Below, piece after piece: positions 33,968 to 43,038 of a stretch of 57,063 nt of DNA. Below the pieces are notes generated by a model. That model saw only the letters and a program-made list of their open reading frames with translations, was not told the DNA's origin and ran no database searches. The number at the start of each line of letters is the position of its first letter. The stretch's first letter is position 1. The position numbers were made by a program, and so were the translations under genes. Origin of the DNA: Bdellovibrionales bacterium (GTDB lineage: Bacteria; Bdellovibrionota; Bdellovibrionia; Bdellovibrionales; JAMPXM01); assembly GCA_005808505.1 (NCBI GenBank), contig SYLX01000028.1:1-57063 (forward strand). Reading direction: 5' to 3'.

Positions 33968-36829
33968 ATGAGATTTCAACGTCAACTACGTTCAAGCGGT
34001 GCTTGTTTTGGGGGTCCTTTGCGCAATAACCCAAAGACGGGCGGCACTACGCCGCGATCGTTTGCCAGGAACATCAACCTCGGAATCAAACTAGGTTTGT
34101 TCGCGGGCGTCTTCTCTTTCTCGATGGCCGTGTTGATCTCGGCGCTGGTCGGCTCACAAACCGCTGAGCGAATTCGCAACCGCCAGAGTCTCGCGCTACA
34201 AGACGTCGCCGTTCAGATGGCGCGGACTCTTGATCAAGCGCTCTACGAGCGATTCAACGACATTCATATCTTGGCGACTCTCGATGCCATGAAAGATCCT
34301 CGCGCTTCGTTACATTCGAAACGTGCCTTGCTTGAGAAACTTCAAGCAAGCTTTCCGGAATACGCCTGGATCGGGATCACGGATATCCAGGGTAAAGTTC
34401 TCGCTTCCACGAAAGGCATGCTCGAAGGTGCTGACGTCTCCAAACGTCCGTGGTTTAGCCAAGGATTGAAGTCTCCTTGGCTTGGCGATGTTCACGATGC
34501 CGTTCTTCTCGCAAAGCTCCTACCGAATATCGATAACGAACCCAAACGGTTTTATGACGTCACGGCTCCGCTTATCGACGAAAAAGGTGTCACGGTCGGC
34601 GTGATCGGCGCGCACGTGAGCTGGTCGTGGGCGAAAACGGTTCGCGATCAGATCTTGGCGAACGCAAAAAACTTGGGACCAACCGAACTCTTCATCGTCG
34701 GCCGAGGCGGTGAAGTCTTACTTGCTCGCGAAGGCTCTGCAGAAGAAGCCAAAGCCATCTTTACGACCTTCAACGCTCTTTTGTCGAAGGCGGCCGGCTC
34801 CATCGATTTCGTTAGCCCTGGTTCCGGCGGCAAAGAATATCTCGTCGGTGCCGCTAAGACCGGTACCGACACGAGTCGTCCTTCACTCGAATGGAACATC
34901 TTCATGAGACAGCCACTTGAGATCGCGTTGGCTCCGGCTGTTCTCCAAGAGCAACGGATCCTGATGTTGGGTGGATGTCTCGGACTCTTCTTCGCCATCG
35001 TCGCGGGTTTTTTGGGAAACCGGTTCATTCGTCCATTCGGCGATCTCGCTCAGGCTGCTCGCCGCTTCAAGGAAGGAAAAGATCCCGACTGGCCCGTCTT
35101 CGATACGGTTGGTTACAACAGCATCGAAGAAGCCGCCGATCTCTCTTTCGCCCTGAAAGATCTACTTCAATCGGTTGAAGCGCAGCGTGGTCAGCTCCTC
35201 CGTTTCAACGAAAGCCTCCAGACTCAGGTCGAGGAGCGGACGCAAGCTCTTCTCCTGGCGAACCAAAAATTAAAGAGCTCCGAACTCCAAGTCCGATCGA
35301 TTATGCAAACGGCGATCGATGCGATCATCGCAACCGATGAAACTGGTGCAATCATCTCGTGGAACCAAGGTGCCGCCGCGATTTTCGGTTATTCCGAAGA
35401 GGAGATGATAGGAAAATCGGTAAACCTGATCGTGCCTGAGCGCTTCCGTGCGATGCATGACGCCGGCATGAAGCGCGTCGTCCAAACGGGAGAGAGTCGA
35501 CTCGTCGGTCAAAGGCTCGAGCTTCCGGGATTAAAGAGAGACGGCACAGAATTCGATACGGAACTCTCGCTCGCTAGCTGGACGAGCGGCGATCGCCGGT
35601 TCTTCACGGCGGTTCTGCGAGACATTACCGAGCGAAAGCGGACAGAGAAAGCTTTGATCGCTGCGCGCGAGCAGGCGGAATCTGCCGCCGCTGCCAAGAG
35701 TCAGTTCTTAGCGCAGATGAGCCACGAGATTCGCACTCCCCTCAACGGCGTTATCGGGATGACGCATATGTTGATGGATACTCAACTCAATGAAACTCAA
35801 AAAGAATATGCCCGAATTGTTTTGGACTCGTCCGAGGGCCTTCTGGGAATCATCAACGACGTCCTCGACTTTTCGAAAGTCGATGCGGGAAAGATGGAAC
35901 TTGAGTCCGTTCGCTTCGAGCCGGTTCGCTTGATTCACGACACGGAGAAAGCGTTCCTCATCACGGCTTCTAAGAAGGGCATTACGCTCAAAACTGATTG
36001 GCAGACGGAAAACCAAGAGGCGCTGCTCGGGGACCCCGGCCGTATTCGCCAAGTTCTGACGAACTTGCTGGGCAACGCGATCAAGTTCACCACGGTCGGA
36101 GGCGTCACTCTCCGTGCTTCCATCAAAAAAGCAGCTGACTCGAAGATCGCCCGTCTTCGCATCGAAGTCAGCGATACGGGGATCGGAATGTCAGCGGAAT
36201 CTTTGGCTCGGATGTTCCAAGCCTTCTCGCAAGCTGACAGCTCGATGTCGAGGAAGTACGGCGGCACGGGTCTAGGTCTATCGATTTCCAAGAAGCTTGT
36301 TGAATTGATGAAGGGCGAGATCGGTGTCGATAGCCAAGAAGGAAAAGGCTCAACGTTCTGGTTTGAGTTACCTCTCCCGCTTGCGCCGACCCTTCAGAGT
36401 CAAGGAGCTGAAGAGCAGCTCATTACCGTCGGCTCGCGCGCTGCCCGGATCTTGGTCGCGGAAGACAACACGGTGAATCTGCGAATTGCTTTGTCGATGC
36501 TTCAGAAGGCTGGTTACAAACCGCAAGGTGTCGGTAACGGCAAGGAAGTTCTAGCTGCACTCGCAACGGCACAATACGACTTGATCCTTATGGATTGTCA
36601 GATGCCTGAGCTCGATGGCTATTCGGCTACGCGCCAAATTCGGGCGACGGATTCTGCTTACAAACAGATACCGATCATCGCGATGACCGCCAACGCTGTG
36701 CAGGGTTCCGAAGAAGAATGTCTGGCAGCCGGTATGAACGCTTACGTTTCAAAACCCGTGAAGCTTCACGAGCTCGTGCGAATGATTGAGCTTCATCTCC
36801 CCGCATCAGGAAAAACTGGCGCAGCTTGA
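33968..36829 (+). CDS. Hybrid sensor histidine kinase with periplasmic sensor, PAS and receiver domains
   Basis: The 953-residue membrane kinase has TM1 at about 37-61 (INLGIKLGLFAGVFSFSMAV onward), a Cache-like periplasmic sensor of about 270 residues, TM2 (ILMLGGCLGLFFAIVAGFLG) and a HAMP-like linker. A PAS domain follows (IISWNQGAAAIFGYSEEEMIG), then HisKA with the phospho-acceptor His586 in MSHEIRTPLNGV, an HATPase domain with DTGIGM and GGTGLGLSI, and a C-terminal receiver with Asp876 in LMDCQMPELDG and the conserved Lys in YVSKPVK. The ATG at 33968 is the first start after the upstream terminator, though no good ribosome site is seen. No cognate regulator gene is adjacent, so phosphotransfer probably goes to an unlinked partner. 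Confidence 0.93.
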   Translation: MRFQRQLRSSGACFGGPLRNNPKTGGTTPRSFARNINLGIKLGLFAGVFSFSMAVLISALVGSQTAERIRNRQSLALQDVAVQMARTLDQALYERFNDIHILATLDAMKDPRASLHSKRALLEKLQASFPEYAWIGITDIQGKVLASTKGMLEGADVSKRPWFSQGLKSPWLGDVHDAVLLAKLLPNIDNEPKRFYDVTAPLIDEKGVTVGVIGAHVSWSWAKTVRDQILANAKNLGPTELFIVGRGGEVLLAREGSAEEAKAIFTTFNALLSKAAGSIDFVSPGSGGKEYLVGAAKTGTDTSRPSLEWNIFMRQPLEIALAPAVLQEQRILMLGGCLGLFFAIVAGFLGNRFIRPFGDLAQAARRFKEGKDPDWPVFDTVGYNSIEEAADLSFALKDLLQSVEAQRGQLLRFNESLQTQVEERTQALLLANQKLKSSELQVRSIMQTAIDAIIATDETGAIISWNQGAAAIFGYSEEEMIGKSVNLIVPERFRAMHDAGMKRVVQTGESRLVGQRLELPGLKRDGTEFDTELSLASWTSGDRRFFTAVLRDITERKRTEKALIAAREQAESAAAAKSQFLAQMSHEIRTPLNGVIGMTHMLMDTQLNETQKEYARIVLDSSEGLLGIINDVLDFSKVDAGKMELESVRFEPVRLIHDTEKAFLITASKKGITLKTDWQTENQEALLGDPGRIRQVLTNLLGNAIKFTTVGGVTLRASIKKAADSKIARLRIEVSDTGIGMSAESLARMFQAFSQADSSMSRKYGGTGLGLSISKKLVELMKGEIGVDSQEGKGSTFWFELPLPLAPTLQSQGAEEQLITVGSRAARILVAEDNTVNLRIALSMLQKAGYKPQGVGNGKEVLAALATAQYDLILMDCQMPELDGYSATRQIRATDSAYKQIPIIAMTANAVQGSEEECLAAGMNAYVSKPVKLHELVRMIELHLPASGKTGAA

Positions 36830-36974
36830 TTCACTCATTCAAGTTTGCGCGAAAGCGCCAAGGCTCTCGACAGGACCTTTGTCGGGAGCTGAGTACTTGC
36901 TCGACATTCTCACTCGCTTACTCAATTTGAGCTGGCGAAAACTTGGACGCATTTAGTGATGTGATCACCAGGAC
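36830..36974. other. Intergenic region with a GC hairpin after the kinase gene
   Basis: GCTCTCGACA and TGTCGGGAGC can form a 10-bp stem (one G-U) around positions 36871-36897, without a following T tract. It may end the kinase message. No gene is seen here. Confidence 0.35.
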
Positions 36975-37002
36975 TTAAGTTTTAGGACCAAGGGCCGATC
37001 TA
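36975..37002 (+). promoter_or_regulatory. Candidate sigma-28 (FliA)-type promoter
   Basis: TTAAGTTT, 11 bases, GCCGATCT matches the enterobacterial FliA consensus TAAAGTTT-N11-GCCGATAA at 13 of 16 positions with exact spacing. It lies 43 bases before the lipoprotein start. The 18 bases GGACCAAGGGCCGATCTA are shared, with one change, with the element at 30967, which has the same distance to its gene. Confidence 0.6.
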
Positions 37003-37044
37003 GTAGGTGTCTACTGACTGACACCATTGGAACGGGGGTTCACC

Positions 37045-38037
37045 ATGCGTAAGTCAGCGAAAAACTTCCTGGTCGCAGCACCGATGCTAGCTACCGCTTT
37101 GACTGCATGCGCACCGATGCACGCCTCACTTGAAGATGCCGGCTTCCTGAAAAAAGGCGATGAAGTTGAAAAAGCAGATCCAATCCAGTGCGTGCTCGAT
37201 GCACCTGATTACGTTTTGAAAACGGATCTCCTTTCGTTCGAAATGGTCGACAAATATAAAATCAGCCTGGGCTTTAGTCTGATCAAAGGGCTCTTCAAAG
37301 CCATTGGTCTCGACTTCGAAGCGGCGAACGGAACGCTCGGGATGTCGATGGCCGTCTACGATCCGCTGAAACCTCGGACCGCTATCACCGACGCTCAGGG
37401 TGAAGGTTCCGCAAGCGAGATCAAGTTCGACGCGAGCTTAATGGCGCACCTGGTTGATACCGACCTTGGTTACTATTACAAGACGCCGCTTCGTTACATG
37501 AGCGAGGATGCATTAAAGAGCACACTCGGAAACGTCATTCAAAAACTCGCTTCAAGAAGCAACGAATGGTCAGCCCGTGTTTACGACGTGATGGCGGAGG
37601 ATGAACTTTTAGTACGCGTCGGCCGCACAGCAGGTCTCGTCGAAGGAGATGAATTTAAAATCTTCAACATCGAGTACAAATGGGAAGGCACGGCCTGCGA
37701 GAGCAACCTCGTCATTGCTCGCAAATTGAGTACCGAGCCAGTTGCGATCGCGACCGTGACTCAACTTGAACCGGGAAGCGCGATTCTCAAGATTACGAAA
37801 CGGAACTCTGAAGACGCGATTCGCAAGGGTGCTTTCGTGACGGTGTCGAAACTGGTTGCGCAAAGTAATCAGGCTCAATCTCGAGCGCTCGCTCGCTCGA
37901 TCAAGCTCGGTGAGATGACTCAAGGCAAAATCGTCTTCAGTATGAATGGCTTCGGGAAAGAAGTGGATCTTCGTCCCTTCATTTCGCATCAGCTGAAAGA
38001 CGTCACAAACGAATTCGGTTTGTACGTGAAAGAATAA
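37045..38037 (+). CDS. Lipoprotein of unknown function
   Basis: The ATG at 37045 follows a GGGGG ribosome site. The 330-residue protein has a lipoprotein signal with lipobox LTAC (Cys22). The mature protein contains a hydrophobic stretch (ISLGFSLIKGLFKAIGLDF), a central domain with YYYKTPLRYMSEDALKSTLG, and a C-terminal beta-rich part (LLVRVGRTAGLVEGDEFKIFNI onward) resembling a small barrel such as those in flagellar or secretion-associated lipoproteins. I do not recognise the family. A candidate FliA promoter upstream would place it in the motility or attack-phase set if this is a Bdellovibrio-like organism. Confidence 0.75.
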   Translation: MRKSAKNFLVAAPMLATALTACAPMHASLEDAGFLKKGDEVEKADPIQCVLDAPDYVLKTDLLSFEMVDKYKISLGFSLIKGLFKAIGLDFEAANGTLGMSMAVYDPLKPRTAITDAQGEGSASEIKFDASLMAHLVDTDLGYYYKTPLRYMSEDALKSTLGNVIQKLASRSNEWSARVYDVMAEDELLVRVGRTAGLVEGDEFKIFNIEYKWEGTACESNLVIARKLSTEPVAIATVTQLEPGSAILKITKRNSEDAIRKGAFVTVSKLVAQSNQAQSRALARSIKLGEMTQGKIVFSMNGFGKEVDLRPFISHQLKDVTNEFGLYVKE

Positions 38038-38187
38038 ATCAAACGAGGCCTTTGTAGAGTTTCTCGGCTCGATCATCTGATAGGAGCCTAAGGGGATCCC
38101 GATTTGGTAAACTGTCGAACACGAGTGGCGCAATGAGCTTCAGTGAAGCCAACCTGCGTGCACCGACAGGAACCATCGGAGGTCCCC

Positions 38188-39603
38188 GTGCGATTTCTCC
38201 AGCTCGCAGCTTTTGTTCTCACAGCAGTCACTAGCTTCGTCTCCCAAGCCGCAAGTTGGAAGTATGAAAACGGCGGTCAAACTCTCCACGTCTTTCTAGA
38301 TTATGAATCAGGTCTCTATAATCTTCGCGCATACGCCGTGAAACCTGGCGAGTTACAGACGCTCCTCCAAGAACGGACATTCGCTCAAGCGTCGGAGGCA
38401 CGTCAGCACGCTAAAGAGTTTCTATCTGAAAACGGTTGGACCGGCGCGGTCTCTTTCGAAGCAAATCTCACGGAAAAACCATCAGCTCCTGAATTTGCGA
38501 CCGAGGTCACCGGCAGCGTAATTTGGACCGCTACCAAAAAATGGAATCAAGAGTGGGAACGAAAGTTCTCGCACTGGATTCAGACCGAAATCGATCTCTC
38601 CTTCTTTTCTCGCTATAACATCAAAACGGATTGCGCTGACGTGATCGTTGGCTTGCGTTGGATTTTCTCGAGAATTCATTCTCTTCCTGTCGGCAACGCA
38701 CTTGCGGGCTCTGGTCAGCTCTTCACGCACGAGTCTATGCGCAAATCATGGGTGGGCCTTCCTCGTCACGCAAACTGGTACCAAGACGCGCTCTTTATGA
38801 CAGCTCTTGATTACGTGATGGATAACACTTTCACGCGCTCCATTCTCTGGGATGGGTATCCGATTTCCATTTCGGCCAAAGCATTTGTACCGGGAACGTT
38901 TCACCTGGAGTTCCACTCAGCCGGTGGGCACACGATGATCGTGAACGAAGTCGATGCGACTGGCGGGCGTTTCGGTTTGATTCAATCCACTCTTCCGCGA
39001 GAGGTCCGCGATCTTGGCGCCGCTGAATATCAACACGCGTCTCAGCCCCAGCGTGCTGACGGCGGATTCCTCCGAATGCGCTGGCTCGAAAAAACTGCAA
39101 AAGGCTGGGCGTTTGCGGATGAAAACAAACACCCTGATTACTCAATCGAACAATACAGTCCTGCTTTCATGAGCGGTACGAGTAACTTCTCAAATGCAGT
39201 ACGAAGTCACTTGAGTGGACATGCGAGCCAATCGAATCCCTACTCCGAGCTGATCGCTGGGATGGAAACTCTCTGGGGAAAGATCGAGCCGCGACTCAAA
39301 CTCGTCCAGGAAGGCTACTCCGTTTGCCAGGTCAGTGATTGTCGTCCCGGCACTCGCAACTGGGATCAATACAGTACACCTGGTCGTGATTCGCACATCA
39401 AAGAGATGATCCGCTACGTTCAAGGCATCGTTCGCGACAATCCGCGCGATGGCCAAATTGCGAGCGCTTACTCACAGTTCGCTGGATACAGAATGGATGT
39501 TGCTGATAGATCGACAACTCTCGGCGAGCTCATGGACAATTTTCTTAAGGGAAGAACCTCGGGAGATCCCCGAGTTTCCGTCGCTCGCCGCTGGGGATTT
39601 TGA
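38188..39603 (+). CDS. Exported protein, possible NlpC/P60-like cysteine enzyme
   Basis: A GTG start at 38188 is supported by GGAGG six bases upstream and gives a signal peptide (MRFLQLAAFVLTAVTSFVSQA). The frame is open upstream but unsupported. In the 471-residue protein, TDCADVIVGLRW (Cys149) and GGHTMIVNEV (His248) have the order and local pattern of the Cys and His of papain-like peptidoglycan enzymes (compare DCSGFV and GHVGIY types). If real, it may cut cell-wall peptides. The C-terminal 170 residues contain QVSDCRPGTRNWDQYSTPGRD and look like a separate domain. The enzyme idea is a hypothesis; the export signal is clear. Confidence 0.7.
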   Translation: MRFLQLAAFVLTAVTSFVSQAASWKYENGGQTLHVFLDYESGLYNLRAYAVKPGELQTLLQERTFAQASEARQHAKEFLSENGWTGAVSFEANLTEKPSAPEFATEVTGSVIWTATKKWNQEWERKFSHWIQTEIDLSFFSRYNIKTDCADVIVGLRWIFSRIHSLPVGNALAGSGQLFTHESMRKSWVGLPRHANWYQDALFMTALDYVMDNTFTRSILWDGYPISISAKAFVPGTFHLEFHSAGGHTMIVNEVDATGGRFGLIQSTLPREVRDLGAAEYQHASQPQRADGGFLRMRWLEKTAKGWAFADENKHPDYSIEQYSPAFMSGTSNFSNAVRSHLSGHASQSNPYSELIAGMETLWGKIEPRLKLVQEGYSVCQVSDCRPGTRNWDQYSTPGRDSHIKEMIRYVQGIVRDNPRDGQIASAYSQFAGYRMDVADRSTTLGELMDNFLKGRTSGDPRVSVARRWGF

Positions 39604-39642
39604 AAGTGTTCGAAGCGCTTCGCTAATTGGGAGCGCTACTTG

Positions 39643-39672
39643 AAAAAGCGATCACTTCGTCGTGATCGCTTT
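39643..39672 (-). terminator. Terminator of the FHA-stator operon, overlapping the last stop codon
   Basis: AAAGCGATCAC and GTGATCGCTTT form an 11-bp perfect stem with a 6-base loop. On the minus strand the stem is followed by TTC after a run of five T (GCTTTTTC). The stop codon of the FHA gene lies inside it. It may work in both directions for the convergent gene at 38188-39603. Confidence 0.8.
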
Positions 39673-42039
39673 GAATTCTTTAAGGTAAGACTCTTCTAAA
39701 GCGCGGAGTTTTTTGTAATTCTCTTCGCCCTTTAGGATCTTTTTGATCTCGGTCACGTCTTCTTCTTCCGCATCTCGGAGACGGCCTAAGCCTTCATCCA
39801 GATACTTCGCATCGATCGACGAACGGAGGGCCCCGAGCCTTTGCACCAAGTTTGTTTCCTTGGCGAGGAAGAGAACGATGTCTTCTTCCGAAAGGTTCGG
39901 TTCGAGTTCATCCCTCAAGAAGCCGATGTCGTTGAGCTTCAACGTCCATTTATCCATGTAGTTCGGATCGGTCTTCGTCTCGAAGTAATCTTTCATGTAG
40001 AGAACGTTATCGGCGTAGGTCGCTTGGAACTCGGCCTTCATCTCGGGCTTGTAGATCGATTCGACCCGACGCTGTTCGATCATCTTAGACGCGTAGCTGT
40101 TCTCGCCGCTTTGCTGTTTCTCAAAGAATGCTTTGAGCTCCGTGCCAAAGAACGCGATCACTGCGATCACGACGACCGCAACGCCAGCTCCCCAGGCCCA
40201 AACGCGTTTGTCTTTCTCTTCTTGAGAGACCACGGGCGCCGCGTCTATAGCTTCCGGAACCATCTGAATCGCCGAGATTCCCTTCATCAAGACGTCGGTT
40301 ACGGCCGTATCAATCGACTGCTTGAATTGCACACGGGCTTGGTCAGCGTCCGCCGGGAGGTTCCCAATCATCGGAAGCAAGATGTCGCCAAGTTTCTGGC
40401 TCGCTTCCAGCGCGCGGAGCTTGCGAGTTTGCTCATACTTCTTCTCTTCCGCCTCGATGCGCTTTTGCGCATCTTCGATCGACTTCAGACGAGCCTTCGC
40501 CAACTCATTTTCTTGATCGCGCTTACGGGTTTCGTACTCTACGACGCCCTTTTCCTTCATGTCTTTGAGTTCAATTTGAACTTTCGTGACACCCTCTTCG
40601 CGGTCTTTCACAAACTTGTTCAGTTCGCGCTCGGCCTGTGCGCGTCGCTTTTCGAGGTCGTCGACTTCAGATAGAAGCTTCAAGGCTTTGGAGAGATCGC
40701 CTTGTAGCTTATCGTAGTCGACTTGGATTTTTCCTTTTTCAACCAGGAGTCGCTCGATCTCAGCTTTTTCGAGAGCGAGTTGATCTTCTTGCGCCTTAGT
40801 TTGACCACGAAGCATTTCGCGTTTAATTGCGTGCTCACGATCAAAGTGCTCGCGCTCTTTCTCGACATCGATTTTCGCTTGCGCCAAGAGCTCAGCTTTT
40901 TTATCGACGAGTTCTTTTTGCAAACGCTCGTGGGCAGCTTTTGCGTACTCCGTGCTCTTTTTCAGCGAATCCTGTTGGATCTTGTTCGCTTCTTCGCTTG
41001 CGGCCAATCGCAAACGACCCGCTTCATCGCGAGCATCAGACATCAGCTTCTTTGCGGTAGCTTCGGCGGCTGCAAGAGCCTCGACGCTTTGTTTTTTCAG
41101 TCGAGCGAGTTCATCAGCCGCACCCGAGCGAAGCGCATTGGCCTCTTCGCGAGCTTGCGCAAGGATGGCCTGCGCTTTCGCGTCAGCGCCGGCATGAATC
41201 TCGATGGTCTTTTGTTGGAGAGTTCGCGATTCCTCCGACGCTTGCGTGCGGATGCGGTTCGCTTCCTCGCGCGCTTCGGACAGCAGAGCTTGCGCACGGT
41301 CTTCAGCCGCCTGGAGGGTATCGTGACTTTTGTGTTGGAATTCAACGAGTTGCTGCTCCATGCGATGACTCGACTCTTCGTAGTCTCGCTGGATCCGTTT
41401 TTGCGCTTCGGCGATGATCAGATCCGCCTCGCGGCGAGCCTTCAAGCGCTCTTGCGTGTTTTCGGATTGAACTTCCTGACGGAGCTTTGCAAATTCGGCT
41501 TCGAGAGCTTGCTTCCGTTCCTGAAGTTCAAGGGCGCTTTGGGTTCGCATGATCTCAGCGTCGCGTTTTGCGTGCGAAACCATTTGATCCGCTTCGAGAC
41601 GAGCTTGGCGAGACGCTTTTTCAGCATCCGCCTTCGCCTTTTCTTGGATCTCTTTTGCGATATCGTCCATCGAGCGGAGAAGCGTCGTTTTCTGCGCTTC
41701 AAAATCCATAAGCTCGAAAGGTTTCGGTACCGCCATGAACTGGAACTCCGCAATGGCGGTTCCGAGTTTCACAACGTCATTGGGCAAAAGGATGATTTCT
41801 TGACCGGGTTCTATTTGCTTGTCGTTGACGAAAGTTCCGTTGGCGGATTTTTGATCGACCAGAGTCACGCTGCCTGGCTGAATCTTGACGATCAAATGGA
41901 GGCGACTCACGCTCGGCGCGAGAATCGGCAGATCGGCTTCTTGCGTGCGGCCGATGCTGAAAGAGGACTTCTCGATCAAGTGCGATCGGAAGCCCTCGTT
42001 CGTTTTAATCCTGATGATGCAGGTCCAGATATCGTTCAT
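39652..42039 (-). CDS. FHA-domain coiled-coil membrane protein
   Basis: The 795-residue protein has three parts. An N-terminal FHA domain (residues 1-100) contains SIGR (28-31), SRLH (45-48) and NGTFVN (67-72), the residues that bind phosphothreonine. A very long coiled coil rich in Glu, Lys, Ala and Arg follows (about 110-580). One membrane helix lies at about 613-632 (VWAWGAGVAVVVIAVIAFFG), followed by a 163-residue, mostly helical C-terminus that should be periplasmic. FHA and coil then lie in the cytoplasm. It is the last gene of the five-gene unit, 37 bases after the MotA/TolQ-like gene. The FHA could read phosphothreonine on the tail of the protein at 44772-45779. Confidence 0.92.
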   Translation of the reverse strand: MNDIWTCIIRIKTNEGFRSHLIEKSSFSIGRTQEADLPILAPSVSRLHLIVKIQPGSVTLVDQKSANGTFVNDKQIEPGQEIILLPNDVVKLGTAIAEFQFMAVPKPFELMDFEAQKTTLLRSMDDIAKEIQEKAKADAEKASRQARLEADQMVSHAKRDAEIMRTQSALELQERKQALEAEFAKLRQEVQSENTQERLKARREADLIIAEAQKRIQRDYEESSHRMEQQLVEFQHKSHDTLQAAEDRAQALLSEAREEANRIRTQASEESRTLQQKTIEIHAGADAKAQAILAQAREEANALRSGAADELARLKKQSVEALAAAEATAKKLMSDARDEAGRLRLAASEEANKIQQDSLKKSTEYAKAAHERLQKELVDKKAELLAQAKIDVEKEREHFDREHAIKREMLRGQTKAQEDQLALEKAEIERLLVEKGKIQVDYDKLQGDLSKALKLLSEVDDLEKRRAQAERELNKFVKDREEGVTKVQIELKDMKEKGVVEYETRKRDQENELAKARLKSIEDAQKRIEAEEKKYEQTRKLRALEASQKLGDILLPMIGNLPADADQARVQFKQSIDTAVTDVLMKGISAIQMVPEAIDAAPVVSQEEKDKRVWAWGAGVAVVVIAVIAFFGTELKAFFEKQQSGENSYASKMIEQRRVESIYKPEMKAEFQATYADNVLYMKDYFETKTDPNYMDKWTLKLNDIGFLRDELEPNLSEEDIVLFLAKETNLVQRLGALRSSIDAKYLDEGLGRLRDAEEEDVTEIKKILKGEENYKKLRALEESYLKEFKAITTK

Positions 42040-42076
42040 AGTCCTACTTCATCCATCGGATGAAAGAGCCGGTTTT

Positions 42077-43024
42077 TTAAGCCGACTTTTGTTGTGAATC
42101 GTCTTCAACTAAGCGATGTCCACGAGTCTTGTCGATTTCTTGAGTTAAAGCTGCCGAAGCCAGCGCTTCCACTGGATCTTGGTTTTCATCGAACTGCTTC
42201 ATTCCCATCGGAACTTCGTTGGAGTGCGAGTAGTTCCAGAGAAGGTCGAGCGAGTTTTCAAAGCGGTCTACGATATCGCTGAACAAACGCTCAGGGTTGA
42301 ACGCCGTGTTCACGAGAGTCATGAGTACGCTCAAGAAAATACCGGTGATGGATGCACCCATCGAGAGCGAGATCTCAAGAAGGAAGCGGTCCATGATCGT
42401 CTTCGTTTTTGCGGGATCGTTGAGGTCCATGCCGCCCAATTCGGGAAGGCCAGACATAACTCCCAAGAACGTACCGAAGATACCGCCGATGACGAAGAGA
42501 CCAGGCAAGATATTGAGCAAGTCGTTCGTGCTCACAGCCGGGATCAAGCCGAATACGCGGTTGAACGCGGGGTTCTTGCTGAAGGTATTCTTCGTGATGT
42601 TGATGAGCTTTGGCGGCTGCATGCTGTATTTCAAGAAGCGGATTTGCTTCAAGATATCGTGCACGAGCCAAGCGCAACCCATTTTGATCAAGAAGAGGCG
42701 ATCGCTCGTGAGCATGAGCTTATCGGGATTCTTTTTACGTTCGTTGTCACGACGTTCGAATGTTTCGTAGAACGTGCGCTCCATCAAACGCTTCGTAACG
42801 ACGTAGAAAGAGACGTTTTCCGTTTTGCGGTTCATCTCTTTGGTGAGGAACTGACTTACGCGGCGTTCGAACTCGCGACCGAACCACTCATGGCGCTTAA
42901 CCGTGTGGTAGATCAAGAGTCGGAACACGACCCCGACGACAAACGCCGTGAGCATGAACGGGCTGTGCAGGGTTTTCCCTACGGTGACAAGCACCCGAAG
43001 TGCTTCGTGCATAAATGCTTCCAT
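42077..43024 (-). CDS. MotA/TolQ/ExbB-family proton channel protein
   Basis: The 315-residue protein shows the three-helix TolQ/ExbB layout. TM1 is near residues 20-40 (LTAFVVGVVFRLLIYHTV), a long cytoplasmic loop follows, TM2 is in LPGLFVIGGIFGTFLGVMSGL and TM3 in LLEISLSMGASITGIFLSVL. The GTFLGVMSGL and GASITGIFLSVL segments are the hallmark of MotA/TolQ/ExbB proteins, which form the ring of ion-driven motors. Its neighbour upstream (14 bases away) is a MotB/TolR-like partner. The N-terminal and C-terminal extensions are larger than in ExbB. GGAGAGAGG precedes the ATG. It is not the flagellar MotA: the loop motifs differ and the gene context is not flagellar. Confidence 0.88.
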   Translation of the reverse strand: MEAFMHEALRVLVTVGKTLHSPFMLTAFVVGVVFRLLIYHTVKRHEWFGREFERRVSQFLTKEMNRKTENVSFYVVTKRLMERTFYETFERRDNERKKNPDKLMLTSDRLFLIKMGCAWLVHDILKQIRFLKYSMQPPKLINITKNTFSKNPAFNRVFGLIPAVSTNDLLNILPGLFVIGGIFGTFLGVMSGLPELGGMDLNDPAKTKTIMDRFLLEISLSMGASITGIFLSVLMTLVNTAFNPERLFSDIVDRFENSLDLLWNYSHSNEVPMGMKQFDENQDPVEALASAALTQEIDKTRGHRLVEDDSQQKSA

Positions 43025-43038
43025 AAGTTCCTCTCTCC

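Noticed and set aside
40723..42063. Long plus-strand open frame (446 codons) antisense to the FHA gene
   Set aside because: It mirrors the coiled-coil codons of the real gene, has no ribosome site or family motif, and the minus-strand protein has clear FHA motifs and a membrane helix.
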